Positions 1 to 17,630 of a stretch of 64,000 nt of DNA are shown here, piece after piece; position 1 is the stretch's first letter; each line of letters begins with the position of its first letter. The notes beneath the pieces are model-generated. The model made no database searches, was not told the origin of the DNA, and saw nothing but the letters and a program-made list of their open reading frames with translations. The stretch is from Brugia malayi. Lineage: Eukaryota; Nematoda; Chromadorea; Rhabditida; Onchocercidae. The position numbers were made by a program, and so were the translations under genes. The stretch covers positions 16,674,721-16,738,720 of the forward strand of contig NW_025062479.1 of assembly GCF_000002995.4 (NCBI RefSeq), read 5' to 3'.

Positions 1-570
1 GATGGATCATAAAATCTGCTTCACTTTGCTGCTTCACTACTTAAAATCAAAAATTTCAGATTACCTTCCCATTAGTCAGATTCCAAGTAAATTATTCTAA
101 ATAATCAATGAAACACAATTAACAGACTTACAGTTATATTATGTAAATTAGTTTAGCATTTATTAACAGTGTTGAACTTAATTCAGATTGTACCATATCG
201 ATTGATGCTACACACCAAATAAAGAATTAAAATTGAGAATGAACTTTGCAAAAGTTTAACATCTCCTATAGTATTGTCCTCTGCCATCTGTTTCATTCTC
301 AAAGTACGATACTGCATATAGCTCGATTTCATTCTTAGATATAGCCCATTTAAATAAGTCTAAAATTTGTTTTTTTTGCCAGATACTTACAAAAAAATTT
401 ATTCTCTTTTTACAGCACTTTTTTATAGTACTTTTTGAGAAGTATGATAGATTTGATTAAATGATAATTCCTTTTTTCTACTGATATCAGTTAACAACCA
501 TCACAGTTCATGAAAAATACAGTAATGTTAACTAAAATAAGAAATTGTTGACTAAACAAAACTAACGATG

Positions 571-1783
571 TCATTGCTTATCATTGGATACATATTGCCG
601 GAGACGAATTTCAGCTCTTTTAGTGCTTTCACTGAAGTAAACATCAAATGTGTAATTCGGGCCAAGCAACAACCTAATTCAACCGTAAGGTAACATTCAT
701 CATTATTCAATGTCCTGAGAAAAAATACGGTTAGATGATTAAGATTTAGAGAAAAAATTTAGGGTAGGATATTTCGAAATTAGCTTTGATTAAAAAAAAA
801 AAAAAAACGATCACAGAAAATTAGCTAAATCCTTACATTCAATCGTGGTCTGAAAATAATATACTTTACATGTACAATTAAGCCACTGTAACTGATAAAT
901 ATGAATTTAAATTAAAAAAAAAAACTCTTAATCAATACTGTTGAGGATTTCAATGATATTCCCAATATTATGCAGAAATTCGTTTCACATAAACAATAAC
1001 ATCAAATTGAAATTGATTTTAAAGCCAGAAGAAAATTACAATCTTGCAGAATGTTCAGGTGAATCTTCTCGGTAGTAATCAAATCGACTGAAGTTTGTGA
1101 AAAGCGGCACGCAATGATGACGTGAGTGTTCCGCACACGAACGACAGACTGCATAACCATTGTGTTTTATACGATAACGTTGTGGAATCAATTGATATTG
1201 CAATGGATTCTCCTGAAATTTGCGACTTCTTGCTTATGCTAAATCAAATTTTTTTATGGCTAATTTATGAATTAATTGCTCATATTTTTAAGCAATTTTA
1301 TGAAATTTTTTCATAACTTTGTGGATTTTTTTCCTTTTTTTAAAACTTGGCAAAGAATTATAATTTGAATTCATTAAAAAAAATTGAATAAAGAATACAA
1401 TATTATTTAGTATACAAATGTCAGATTTTAGAATTAATTTTAATTAGATCATACATATCGTTTAGGTTCTTGAAGAGCATGAAGACGCTCACTGAGCAAA
1501 TGTTGTCGTTTCTGAAAGATCGGAAATTATTACCACCGTTTTTTTCTCTTTTTTGATCTTGGTAAATCTTGGTAAACAATAAATTATTCAGTAAATGTTA
1601 TATCTAAAAGTATCAAAGGAAGAAATTTTCAAATTAGAATTCTTCAGTTACTTTTTTTATCAATTTAAATCCACAAATGAATAAATTAGATGTCACCATT
1701 TTATGAAAATTTGGAAGAAAGAAGAGAAAAAAATCGGAAAGACCAAATCTCTTTGAGTTTCACTTTCAATCTGTCGTAGCACA
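571..1783 (-). CDS. 3' exons of an unrecognised gene with a Cys/His cluster
   Basis: Three minus-strand exons join with exact phase. 1455-1511 is 19 codons ending EPKRY. 1040-1212 is phase 0 to 2 and starts ENPLQYQLIPQRYR. 571-673 ends with a stop after YVSNDKQ. Each is bounded by a plausible 3' splice site and a GT donor. A 20-nt piece at 1764-1783 could be the next exon upstream, but an exon this short is doubtful. The middle exon carries a compact cluster, CRSCAEHSRHHC, followed by FDYYRED; the last exon contains GPNYTFDVYF. The Cys/His spacing could bind metal, but I do not recognise the family. The 5' end is not found; it may lie between 1.8 and 5 kb or be missed. No function is assigned. 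Confidence 0.5.
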
Positions 1784-3352
1784 CTAAAAAAATTATCGTT
1801 ACATCTTTCCATTGCTGCATTTCCTTTTCTAGAATAAATAACACATTTAACTTTGATTTTAAAACAAAATCATGGACAATTTAAAGTTACTCATGTTATA
1901 TGTTTGCTTCGTTACACTGCTTGCTAATTATTTTACTTTTCACTGATAACTGAATTTGTTAGAGAGCAGCAATTGGTCACTCTTGATGACAGGATAATAG
2001 AGACTAAGTAAAAATGAATTTACCCGAGATTAGATTGAGTGAAAAGAATGAATCAAAAATGAATTGTATGAATTATAAAAAAAGTGCAGAATAAGTCTAC
2101 TCGAGTATTCAACTTGCATCGGATATTTTAATTACATTAAGAAAGATAACTAACTAACAATTGAAGAATTGAACCTTTTGTTTTAACTTTAATTTTTTTT
2201 TGCAAATTCTAATTGTTTATTTTGTACTTTACAATTAAATTAGCGCAGCGCAACAGATGAGAAAAAAATTACTTTAAAGAACAACTGCAAGCAGTCATAT
2301 TTTAATAAGTTTTTAGCACATTAAATGAAATGCGATTATCTAAGGTGTATTTAAACCGCTCACTTATGCAAATTAATCAATTAAAATCTCCTACACAGAT
2401 AAATGCCTCAAATTTTTAGCTAACTATCAAAATTTGCGTTTCTGAAAATGAAAGCTTTTTTTCCTTTTTCTGTATAAATATTAAATTTTAACAAATTAGC
2501 ATAGTTTTTTCTTTTGGGAGCCTAATTATTTGTTTTGTGTTGCAAGGTTATTATTTTGATGTTAATTTAATAGATTATCGATTGATTTCTTTGAAATTAA
2601 ATAATTGAAAAGAAATTATTGTTGTCAGTAAACAAGTGATTAATAATCAAAATCTTCTCTTTCATTTCACCGAATAAAAATAGTTCCTTACTGGGATTTA
2701 GCTGCTATAACTCACAATGTTCAGGCCTACCAAAACACTGTTGAATTAATAAGAGACTGTTGATTTTCATATGCAAATTTTCGCCATGAACTATATCTTG
2801 AACGAATGAATTGGAATATAACTCATTCGTATAAACTGAAAATCCTGAGAGTTTATTCAAAATTTTTCTTTACAATGCACTGGTGGACGATCGCAACTTT
2901 GTGTACGCTTTTCATATGAACATCTTTGTTTTTTATAAAAAGATACAAAATAATCGATTTTTTATGATTTCATTGTAATTGATTAGCTTTAAGTTTTATT
3001 TCCTTGAAAATACTTGAAACAATATGAGATTTCAGAATCGTTTCGTTTGCATTTGTTTTAATACTCATCAAAGATTCATTTCTCAAATCAAAGTTATGCT
3101 CACTCTCAAGTTTCATTTCACAGATCTCCCCAGTGACACTTCATTTACTTCCGACCATTGAATGTGTTACTCATTTCTTTTACTTCGATTTAATGACTCC
3201 TCCTTCAGAAATTTTCCATTGATGGAACAGACTTCCATCCAAAATTTCCAAACTAAATTCTTCTCTTAGATGATTTAGTTATGATCTAAAATTTCCTACC
3301 AATTTATCCAAAATTCCCTAAAGTATGAGCAGAAATGAAATCTTATTTTAGC

Positions 3353-3490
3353 ATTAACAATTGCCGGTACTATGACTCTATTTGGATATACCACTTACCT
3401 ACTGTTTCATCAAATTGATGAAGAAAATCATGATGAATGGGAAGAAGGTTATCTGCCCAATTATCCGAAAATCCCTTGGCACCTGGACGG
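3353..3490 (+). CDS. Candidate internal exon with one membrane-like segment
   Basis: After a good 3' splice site (TTATTTTAG) a plus-strand frame is open to a GTAAAT donor. It gives a hydrophobic stretch (LTIAGTMTLFGYTTYLLF), then an acidic stretch and the motif GYLPNYPKIPWHLDG. This looks like one exon of a small single-pass membrane protein, possibly mitochondrial, but I do not recognise it and found no partner exons. The same interval also reads as an exon on the minus strand (about 3399-3494), from a poly-pyrimidine 3' splice site to a GTAAGT donor. The strand is therefore not settled. Confidence 0.3.
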
Positions 3491-5129
3491 AGTAAATTTT
3501 TTTTTTTTTTTTTTTTGAAATATTTTCTCATTGCTTTATAAATAAAATTTGAAATTAAATCTGATAACATTGTATCACATAATACATAATATGTTACTGT
3601 GTTCGTTTAGTCTAATCAATCTAGTTTAAAATGAGTAGTTTGAACATCGCTACAGTGTCAACACTGTCGCGCAAAGCGACAATGAATAGACGCAGCGCCG
3701 TTCGTAATTCTTTTTTGATTAAACAAGAAGAAATCTTGAAATAATAAGCCTAACCAGAAATATGAAGAAGTGAAAAAGATTAAAAGAATGAGTTCATTCC
3801 GGTATATCTTAATTTATGGGATTATTTTCCTTCTGCTCGAATTCGAACATCACTGGAATTGTCCTCAAATTAAATGTATACCATAAAGTAAAGAGAGAAA
3901 AAAAAGTGATTGTTCTTTTCTCTCTCTCTCCCTCGCCCTCTCTTTGGCTAAAAATTCAAATAATTTATATTTTAGGCAAAACTAACGTAAAAGATGGTAG
4001 TGAAATCACCCGTTGCAGCAATTATCATTTATTTGTCAGTTTTTTTTTTTTCACTATTTGCTTTTTTTTCTTATTTAATTATGTATTTTATGCACTTGTG
4101 ATACAATATAATGATGAAAAAAACAAAAAATTCAAAACCGGTGCTTTCAATAAAGTTTTGGTTGCAAAAATTTTAAATAATGATTTTTTCTCTTTTTTTT
4201 TTATGAAAAAATAAAGGTATTTAGAAAAGTGAATAAATTTCAAAAGGATTTTCTTTTCTGTTAATTCTTCTTAACTCAACTATTGTCCTATTGCATTGTA
4301 TACTACCTATTCTTTATTCAAATATTCAAATTATTGTATTACTTACTTACTCAAATATAGAAGTAAATGTATCGTACGTGTTGCTGCACTTTCAAAAAAA
4401 TTAAAATAGAATGACTGATAGAACACAAATAGATTCATTACTTTAGCATTACAAACATTCTTACTGATATTTTTGTCCAATTTAGGTGAAAATTTCTTTC
4501 CTTTCATAATTTACTATTACACCGTAAACCTGTCTATGCGCAGTTTCTCAATTTATGATATGTTATTGAATACTTTAATTTGATATTTTCAAATTCCCAT
4601 CTGCTATGTGCCTTTTCTGTGAATTGGAGTTCTGTGATTATTTTTTCTCAAAATCTGACGGAAAAATTCTCTTACCATATAAATCGATGATACTGTCCAA
4701 CAATTATCAAACCAATATGAAATGGCGATTCAAACTTAACTGCTTTAGTTTAAAGAACTTCGCTAAGCTTCAAAAGAAATTACTTCCTGTAAACTTTTGC
4801 CTACAATAACTTTATTTTGAAACAATTTTTGATTAACAATTTTGATAAGTTTATTTTCGACTGAATAACTAACTATTCTTTGCAAAAATTAGGTTTTCAA
4901 AAATCCATTTCTTTACTGCTAAGAAAAGCATTTGTTAAAGTTTGGGACTGAACCATGATTAATTACTAAATAATTTACTTAATTTTTAATGCAAAAATTG
5001 TAGTTCAACAACTTCAGATTATCGCGTTATTAGAGTTAAATGCAGAGGAACAAAAATTTTTCTTCCGATATGATTGTACCTCAAATCAACTTCTTTGCGA
5101 CTATTTAGACCACCACTAGCAATTCATCA

Positions 5130-5480
5130 CAAATTCAGCCGGAAAGCTCACAAGACTGCTTGTCGATAGATAATCACTACTTGTCGTCCTATTAGATGAG
5201 ATGCCAGCCAACACCCATAGCTAACACGTCAGTGCGACGTTATTCCAATTGGTGACACTCGTCAACCAGCACTCCTCCACCTAGCAGCTCTCTCTCATTT
5301 CCACCCGGGCATCACTCGCATCCCTGCACTCCCTTCTCTCCCGTTGTGCAGCACTCGTGCAGTATTGATTCGTTAGACGTGCTTCTGTGCACCGCAGTGC
5401 ACCAGTAGACCAGTTCTTTTCACCTGCTGCACCGTCTACTGCTATGGACCCACTTACCGGATGTTGCGTATTTCGGTACT
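5130..5480. promoter_or_regulatory. GC-rich island upstream of the PKI gene
   Basis: The base composition is clearly richer in G and C than the flanking sequence, with several GTGCA/TGCAC words. It lies about 0.45-0.8 kb before the PKI start codon. The open minus-strand frame across it has no family resemblance, so a promoter or transcribed leader region is the better reading. This is inference from composition and position only. Confidence 0.3.
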
Positions 5481-5932
5481 GTCTAGCGTACATGTTGTTG
5501 TCAACTGTTATCCTCTCAAACCCATTTTCTACTTTTATTCTTACAGTCATCCAAACGTTGTAAAAAAAAATTGAACTTTTGAAACATTCCATTTGCTGAA
5601 TAGCTAGGATTATTTGCCTATCATTGCACCAATCATTGTAACTGATCACCCACCATAACACTTATCCGATGTTTTACACTGCTCGTCATGACATTTTACA
5701 CAATATTCAACTCTAGCCTTCGTCTAATTATCTTGCATTAATTGCTCAAAATATTCTCTTTGCCAAGAAAAAAGTAATCTTTTGATTTAGCTATGTTTGC
5801 AGATCACTTCAGAGTTGAGCAACGGTATCGATTACTGCAGCATTTCGACGACTGCATTAGTATGCAGTGAGTTTGGCTATTTGATGGCAATCTTCATGAT
5901 AATTGCTGATAATTCATTTGAATGTGATAAAA

Positions 5933-6463
5933 ATGGGCGAAATGGATGATGTCGTAGAAGGAAAAGGTGGTAGTACGACGGAAGATGATCAAATGAAAAA
6001 TTTTGTCAATTCCGGCCGTAGTGGCAGACGGAATGCTATACCGGAAGTTGACGCGGAAGGGATAGATCCGGGTGCTGCAAAACTTGCAGAACGCTTATCA
6101 TCAATGAACACAGTTAGCCGAGATGATTGCACTATAAGTGATGCTACAGGTAACTATCGATTTGTCTAAAAAATGAAACAAAACTAAAGCTGTTTGACCT
6201 GCGCTATTTCACCACTCGGTGTTCATAGACAAAAGTTGCAATTTCTTCTATTTGTTTAACCTTCTTCTGCGAAAATAAGGTCATCATTATGAATATTCCT
6301 ATACAACTGAACCTGTTACATCATCCATATCTGTTGACTTATCATTTGCTTTGTTGCTCAATATACGTATTTGCTTCATTTGTCTTCCACTGATTTATGC
6401 AGTGTTTTCCAGATATTGATTTTTAATTGCTGTATTTTAGGAGAAAAAGATACGGATAGTTAG
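5933..6463 (+). CDS. cAMP-dependent protein kinase inhibitor (PKI) family protein
   Basis: Two exons, 5933-6149 and 6441-6463, give 79 residues, close to the 70-78 of vertebrate PKI. Residues 24-36 contain FVNSGRSGRRNAI. This is the PKI inhibitory core, with the R-R-N-A-I pseudosubstrate in which alanine replaces the phospho-acceptor, preceded by the phenylalanine that docks on the PKA catalytic subunit. Residues 51-59, LAERLSSMN, match the position of the leucine-rich nuclear export signal (LALKLAGLDI in PKI-alpha). The family binds and inhibits free PKA catalytic subunit and carries it out of the nucleus. The start is the second in-frame ATG, MGEMDD; an upstream in-frame ATG ten codons earlier is less likely. 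The intron donor GTAACT joins in phase to a tiny last exon encoding the end of GEKDTDS and the stop. A possible leader 3' splice site lies at 5801-5802. Confidence 0.85.
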
Positions 6464-8920
6464 CAATCGATTCAGTAGCAGTTAGTGAGCGACTATTTCA
6501 CTACCCGATGAAATACGCATGGTTTTTCGTTTGAAAAAACATGAAGCAAATATTCAAAAAGTATGCATTTACTGAACTAAGGAGGGAAGCACTGTGTGAT
6601 AGTTATGCATTATTATGACCAAGAAGCCACCTAATTAGTGATTTCTTATAAATGTTTTTTTTTGATAATAACTAACCAGGCTAGGGGTTAGCAGTTGAAA
6701 CGCAAACAGCTGAGCAGTAATTTGCTTTCCGCAAGTGAACAAATAACAGCGGTTAGTTTCGCATGATCTTACCAAATTTGTTTTTTCTTCTCGATAAAAT
6801 TGGGGAATTGTTCAAAAGTCATCATTTTGCTAAAGACGCAACAGCAAGAAGGATATAGGTTTTTGAGTCATAGAAGGTTTTTTTTTTTTCCCTTTTTATT
6901 TTCTTTGAAATTAATGTTTACTTTCCTTTATCTCAGTAGCCAGTCCTCAGATTTTTTGAAAGTTGCTCTATCATTTGGTCAGATATTAATTATTTGTTGC
7001 CAAATATTTTGTCTTAACCAGAAATTGCACATTTAGTGCTCAGTTATGCTCTTTGCCTACTTACTTATCTTTTAATCTTCGATCTTTTGAAATTATTTGT
7101 TTGTTTTGTTTTTTCAAAAATACAATTTTATTTTCTTCTCCTCTGTCGTTCTTCATTTTCTGAAGGCATAACATCAGTTTCAGAGTAATGAAGAAAAACT
7201 GCAGAACTTCAGTTTGTAATATTTTCAAAAAATTGTGAATGCAGGAATTTTCTTCGTGGAATTTCCATGTTAGTTCTCTGTAGAAGTTTTAATTTCATCT
7301 CGGAAAAACCGAGATTGCTCTGACACATTCATATTTTCATAAGCGAATATATAATGTACTTGGATAACAATGGATAACTTATCCATTGAGATGCGATTTA
7401 AAATGAAGAACTTCTTTGGACTCTCAGGGCTTTACTTTACTAGTAATTCAAAGGAAAATATATAACGCTTTTTCATTGATCTCTTCTATTATAAAGTGAA
7501 TTTAACTGTTTACGATGTTTTTTAATCTTCAGTGAAAAAGCTTGATTACACAGTGGATTAAAACTTTATTTGTTACAATCCCTATTTTAGAACAAAACAG
7601 GTGATTTTGCCCTAATGTCAGCAGCTGCACTTTTTTTTTTTATTAGATCTTTAATTGTCAGTTGCATATTTCCTTCCTTGTAGATTTTAAGGCTTATCAA
7701 TAATTGGATTAAAATCCAAAGTTTTTACTGAAATTAACAGAGTTTTGTATTCTCAATTTAGCAGATCATGTCTTTATTATTTATTTCAAGTCGCTGCTCA
7801 GTGATCGTCCTCTAGAATTTACCTCATCCTTTCTTTTGGAATACTGATGATAAGTGCACTAGCGAATAAATGAAATAACTCCATTATATATAATATATCT
7901 GGCGGTTTTCAAAAGACTATGGAGGACTGGAGAGTGAATAATTTATACTCGGTTTAAATGTTTTACTCGCACTTTTTTTATATTAAAATGCAAAAGTAAT
8001 TCCTTCACAGGTTATACAATGGGAAGAGAGTTTTCTCACTTTTCTATGAACGAAGTGGTCGTGAAAGAACGAAATATAAATTTTATGTACACTACTGATT
8101 TAACTATGTGATGGACAGAAAACATACACTGCAGCTACTTTTAATAATTTGTTGAATTCTGCTTCCTCTTTCTGATACAATTCTTGCTGTGCTGTTTTGG
8201 ATTACTATGTTGTTGATTGGCGCAAAAATCTGTCACATTTTTTGGAATGATATTTGGTTAGCTTTTGTAAAGTTATGAGAATATTGTAAACTAAATATTG
8301 TCAAAGTATCTGTCAGTTGTATCCAACGAATCGTACATAGGGTGAAGGTTTTGCGTCCGTGAGCATTACTTTTCACGGTTTTAGAGCTTATAGGGATTCA
8401 CTGTATACCCCTACAGTTTGTAAAAATTGATTTTTGTTTTCAATAATATGTGGAAATAAAAGTTTGTTGTAATGCTGTGTCACAGTAGAACTCGTAAAAA
8501 GTATATCATCTTTACAGTGAATACTAAATGCATCTTTTCATTCACTAAAATATATAGATATGGGAATGATTCACCTCAGAGTTATAGTAAACGGTTACTA
8601 ATTTCTTATGAGTATATTGTTCTTGCTAGTTGTTGGCAGTAAACCTATTTGAACCTATTTGTATGACTCATTCACATCACTTTTTTCTTAATTTTTTGAA
8701 GGAATTTCTTGTGTCAAAAATATTTCCTGTTATCACTTGAGTTTGATTACCAACCTGCTTATTGCATAATGTTATTTTTAATTTACTGAGGAATTAGTTC
8801 ATATAATGCTTCAAAAAAAAAAAAAAAAAAAGATTAGATGTATCCTGGTATGGTTTTTTGTTTCATTAGAGAGCAAAGTACAGTAGGACGATTTTCCTTT
8901 TACAGGTAATAAATTGCAGA
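6464..8920. other. Intergenic spacer between PKI and ubc-13
   Basis: About 2.4 kb of AT-rich sequence, presumably including the PKI 3' UTR and the ubc-13 promoter. It has a T run near 6880, a T run near 7630 and an A run at about 8813-8831. The short plus-strand frames in it are hydrophobic AT-driven noise. I see no gene. Confidence 0.5.
8901..8919 (+). promoter_or_regulatory. Probable spliced-leader acceptor before ubc-13
   Basis: TTTTCCTTTTACAG ends at 8905 and a second weaker AATTGCAG ends at 8919, one base before the start codon. The gene is intronless, so no upstream donor is needed. A 3' splice site this close to the ATG is the usual sign of nematode trans-splicing. The leader itself is not encoded here. 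Confidence 0.5.
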
Positions 8921-9379
8921 ATGGCGAGTGCCCTGCCAAGGCGCATTACAAAAGAAACACAACGTCTAATGAATGATCCAGTACCTGGGATTTCGGCAGT
9001 ACCGGATGAAAGTAATGCTCGTTATTTTCATGTTATTATTGCTGGTCCTGAAGGTAGTCCATTTGCTGGAGGTGTATTTAAGTTGGAACTTTTCTTACCT
9101 GAAGAATATCCGATGGCTGCGCCGAAAGTTCGATTTATGACTAAAATTTACCACCCAAATATTGACAAACTGGGACGAATATGTTTGGATATCCTAAAGG
9201 ATAAGTGGTCACCGGCGCTTCAAATACGTACTGTTCTGCTTTCAATCCAGGCATTGCTATCAGCGCCAAATCCAGACGATCCATTGGCAACTGATGTTGC
9301 AGAACAGTGGAAGAATAATGAAAGTGATGCGATACGCACAGCACAAGAATGGACACGTACTTATGCAACTGGTGATTGA
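8921..9379 (+). CDS. ubc-13: Ubiquitin-conjugating enzyme E2 N (UBC13)
   Basis: A single uninterrupted frame of 152 residues, the normal length for UBC13, which resembles human UBE2N over its whole length. It has the N-terminal helix ([13 protein letters not shown]), the [11 protein letters not shown] loop, the HPN motif at 78-80 and the catalytic cysteine at residue 88 in GRICLD, followed by the [19 protein letters not shown] helix. UBC13 pairs with a Uev protein and builds K63-linked ubiquitin chains in DNA-damage tolerance and signalling. No Uev partner is encoded in this window. The lack of introns is unusual among its multi-exon neighbours and could reflect intron loss or retroposition, but the frame is intact and every key residue is present. 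The start fits the family N-terminus and lies next to a 3' splice site. Confidence 0.97.
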   Translation: MASALPRRITKETQRLMNDPVPGISAVPDESNARYFHVIIAGPEGSPFAGGVFKLELFLPEEYPMAAPKVRFMTKIYHPNIDKLGRICLDILKDKWSPALQIRTVLLSIQALLSAPNPDDPLATDVAEQWKNNESDAIRTAQEWTRTYATGD

Positions 9380-11050
9380 ATTCCGTTAAATCAAATCTGG
9401 TCACGTTAATCAACCAGTTTAAATAATCAAGACGTGTTTCTTTGTTGCATGAGTTTCTAAAATTCTTGATTTCAATAGGTATTATGTTTGAGACAACTTT
9501 TTCATATCGTTAACAAAATCTTCGCTACGTTTCTTACTTTTATATAAATATGAAGAGCATTTGTCTCTCCAGATATTGCATAATTTGTTTAAGCTACAGT
9601 TATAATTGTTTCATTACCAATACTTCCCAAGTTTCCAAATTTTTATCACACTTGTCATTGATCTGTTCATATCATATCTCATATAATTCATTTCTTTCGG
9701 AAGTGAATGCGGAAAGTTCACAGCCCTACTTCTTTCTTCTGTCTTTTCTTTCATAATGTTTTATCGCTTTTTCTTACGACAGATTTACAGTCTTTAATAC
9801 AGAAAGCGATTGCTTTTCTCAATAAGGATCTCTATCAGGTTTTTCCCGCAGTATTCATTGCATTGGGTGGATAATTTCCGTTTTTTCATTTCTAGAAAAC
9901 CTTTACTAGTAGTTAAGTGAAGACATGCCTCTTTTAATATAGCATTATCTCTTTTCATAAATTCTGATTTAGAGCTTGTCTGAATTTACCTTTATGTTAG
10001 ATCGAATTTTTCATATATGAAGTCGAAATGTTTGCAATGAATTAAGACGTCGGATAATGTCGATGTGTAATGTCCTCAGTATAATTCCGATATTTCATAT
10101 GAGAAAGCTATATTTACGAAATACATAATCTAAGTGCTGGTATAACTTTAACTATCCACCAGAAAAAAACGAGATGAAGATAATAAGCGAGCAAGCATGT
10201 AAGTAAAAAAAAGTCACAGCAAACAGCCCATTATTGAATACACGTATTACAGACAAAGGAAAATGGTGCAAACATCTGATCTAGAATATGGATTAAATGA
10301 TGGATAACAGGGAAACAGAACGGACAAAATGCCACTTCAGAGATACTGCAAATGGACGAGCAAAATAAAAATATGCTACAGACTCCACTGTATTAGAAAT
10401 ACGATTTTAATTTTTCTTTTTCTTGAAATATTAATTAGGAATAATTAGGAACTCAATTTTCACTTAAGTCAATATTCTAATCACATAGTCATTTTACTGT
10501 TCGCAAGTGCCCACTAAAAACTTGGAAAAGACAAAATGAGATTTAGGTCAGAAGATTATTACACATATGAAAATACCAATAACCTATCCAAGCGAAACGG
10601 AAACATAGAAAATAACGAGGAAGTGTAAAACCGTTTTTCAAATACTTCACTTCATATTGAAACTGACAGTGTCTTAGCAGAGCCAGGAATTCGAGATAAT
10701 GACAACCAAAGCACTAGCACCAGCATGAACCTTCTTCTGTTTCTATCTTTCTTGGTTTAATAGGACCAATTTCAATCACTGGATCTATAATATCATGTGC
10801 ATAAAATTAAAGGGTGAGGTTGTGTTCCTGCAATTCGTCATCTCGACTTTTTAACCTTAATGTATTCAACATCATTATAGTCACCTAACGTTAAACATGT
10901 CAAACAATTATCCAAGCTTCGTGCAGAATTCGAAAATTATATCAGAAAGATTAGACATCAAAAAACAGAATTCATCATATAGTCTTCAGTCGACTTTTCT
11001 ACAAGATACTTTGTTACAAAACTAAATCTTCACATATGCAACAAAACTAC

Positions 11051-11081
<31 letters not shown>

Positions 11082-12206
11082 CCACACACTATAAAAAACT
11101 AGGACATTTGTTAGGATTAGTTGGAACCAAAAACCTCTATTAGGTGTTTTACTATCTTAGTTGAAAATACCAAAAAGAAATGTTAGTAAACGAAGAAATA
11201 TTTCAGAAATATTTCGAAGTGAAAATTGAAAAACCTGGAAAATTTTTTTGAAAAAGTGAACGGATATGAAACATTTACTAATCATTACAGCATAATGGCT
11301 GTAATATATTCACCGCAATTATTACTTAGAATTCTTATAAGCAACATAGTAATACAAACGACATATTTAAAGTACTGAGCTACCAACGATGGCGACATAT
11401 TTTAAATTGAAGATTTTCGAATATCTCATCTTGCTTGAATATGTTCTCTAGTGAGCAGCATCCTACTAATCACCATACTTGTTCCAATTCAAAATTTAAA
11501 CGCCAAAAATACAAAGATTTAGGAATGTAGAAGTTGCTGCAGAGCTATGACAATTCGTATGATACCATTATTGAAATACCCAAGAAAAAAAGGAAGAAAT
11601 TAAAGAATAACAATAAACAAGACAACACATGCTGATGAAAAAACGGCCTTCGCTAGAAATTGATGTCTGAAATTCTGCTTGAAGTAAAAGAGAATTCATT
11701 AAACTGAAACTAAGGACTAAACTTGCCATGCAATTTAAGCCATTAAAATTATACAAACTTTAGCAAATAAATAGCAATACAGATTAAAATGCATTGAAAC
11801 GAATATACTCAGTGTCGACAAGAATGCGTACGAAGCGAAATATTTTGCGAATTTAAGCAATTAAATTTAATTTCTTCAATTCTTCAAATGCTATAATACC
11901 AAACAGTTTCTTCATCATTAACATAAATAAGCATGCATATAAAGCGCACATGTTGAACTTTTTCCATAAAAGCTAAAAAGTTATTTGAACCGATAAAAGC
12001 AGGATAGTGACTCAAATTTCAATATGATCACAAGAAGGCAAAAAGAACTTTAATTTAAATAAAAATGGTAACAGTAATCGTAATAAATATCATTTTGATA
12101 TAGCGCGCAGCGAGAAATGCATGCAGATATACCAAAAACGGAATAATGTTTTATGGCGATGATATCCTGGTTGATATTTTTTGGTACTAAAACAACAATG
12201 ACGGCG
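9380..12206. other. Spacer between convergent ubc-13 and rab-6
   Basis: About 2.8 kb between two genes that point at each other, so it holds both 3' UTRs. It contains a 30-base T run at 11052-11081. The small open frames present are AT-rich and lack any family signal. No gene is seen. Confidence 0.5.
11052..11081. repeat. Poly-T tract of 30 bases
   Basis: An uninterrupted homopolymer T run in the ubc-13/rab-6 spacer. On the minus strand it is poly-A, but no adjacent retroposed gene is recognisable. Confidence 0.9.
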
Positions 12207-17137
<4,931 letters not shown>

Positions 17138-17140
17138 ATC

Positions 17141-17146
17141 CTGAAA
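17141..17146 (-). promoter_or_regulatory. Probable spliced-leader acceptor for rab-6
   Basis: On the minus strand TTTCAG is followed by GAT and then the ATG of MASDFGNPLK. No upstream rab-6 exon is recognisable, so a trans-splice acceptor is the simplest reading. Confidence 0.6.
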
Positions 17147-17591
17147 TAATAGTCATTCAACTTTTTATATTAATGAATAAAATGCTTGGTGCCTTCAGCA
17201 GGGCAATACATCAGTGTAACAAAGTTTCTCACTTAATTTTAATTGAGTTATAAAAGATTTTCCATATACTACATCGAATTCTAATCTGAAATTTACAGAT
17301 TTAATCTTTCAACACATATACATACAATATAACCAAAGAACTGAAGCAATGCCAATAAAACCACGTGAGGACGTGAAGTGACAGAGTGACACGTGAAAGA
17401 GACAGCATTAACAACGCTGTGATGAGAATAAGGACAACCCGGAAGCTCAACCTACTCCCACCCTTATTTTGCAACCATAACTGGAAAATCCATCGTCCCA
17501 TGTCATCATCACACACTCTTTGACCTGTTGCAGCACTCTACTTTTCTCAGGCCGTCGAAGGAACGTTTGTAGCTGATTTAGAGGCAACATT

Positions 17592-17630
17592 CGTACACAC
17601 ACGCACACACGTGCATACACACGTACGGAC
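17592..17630. repeat. Imperfect CA-type simple repeat
   Basis: Alternating ACAC/ACGC/ACGTGCAT units upstream of rab-6. It is not a perfect microsatellite, but is clearly purine-pyrimidine alternating. Confidence 0.7.

Larger units (their letters stand above)
1784..5902. other. Mostly unassigned AT-rich stretch with one candidate exon
   Basis: This 4.1-kb stretch is AT-rich and rich in stop codons. It contains one convincing exon-like interval near 3.35-3.5 kb (listed separately) and a CT-rich run near 3918-3945. At about 5130-5480 there is a locally GC-rich island that precedes the PKI gene and is more likely promoter or 5' leader than coding. Otherwise I see nothing I can support. Confidence 0.5.

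Noticed and set aside
5281..5661. Minus-strand 126-codon open frame
   Set aside because: It spans a GC-rich stretch that lacks stops by composition; the translation has no family signal, and the stretch is better read as the PKI promoter or leader.
9141..9413. Minus-strand 90-codon frame over ubc-13
   Set aside because: A shadow of the strongly conserved ubc-13 coding sequence on the other strand.
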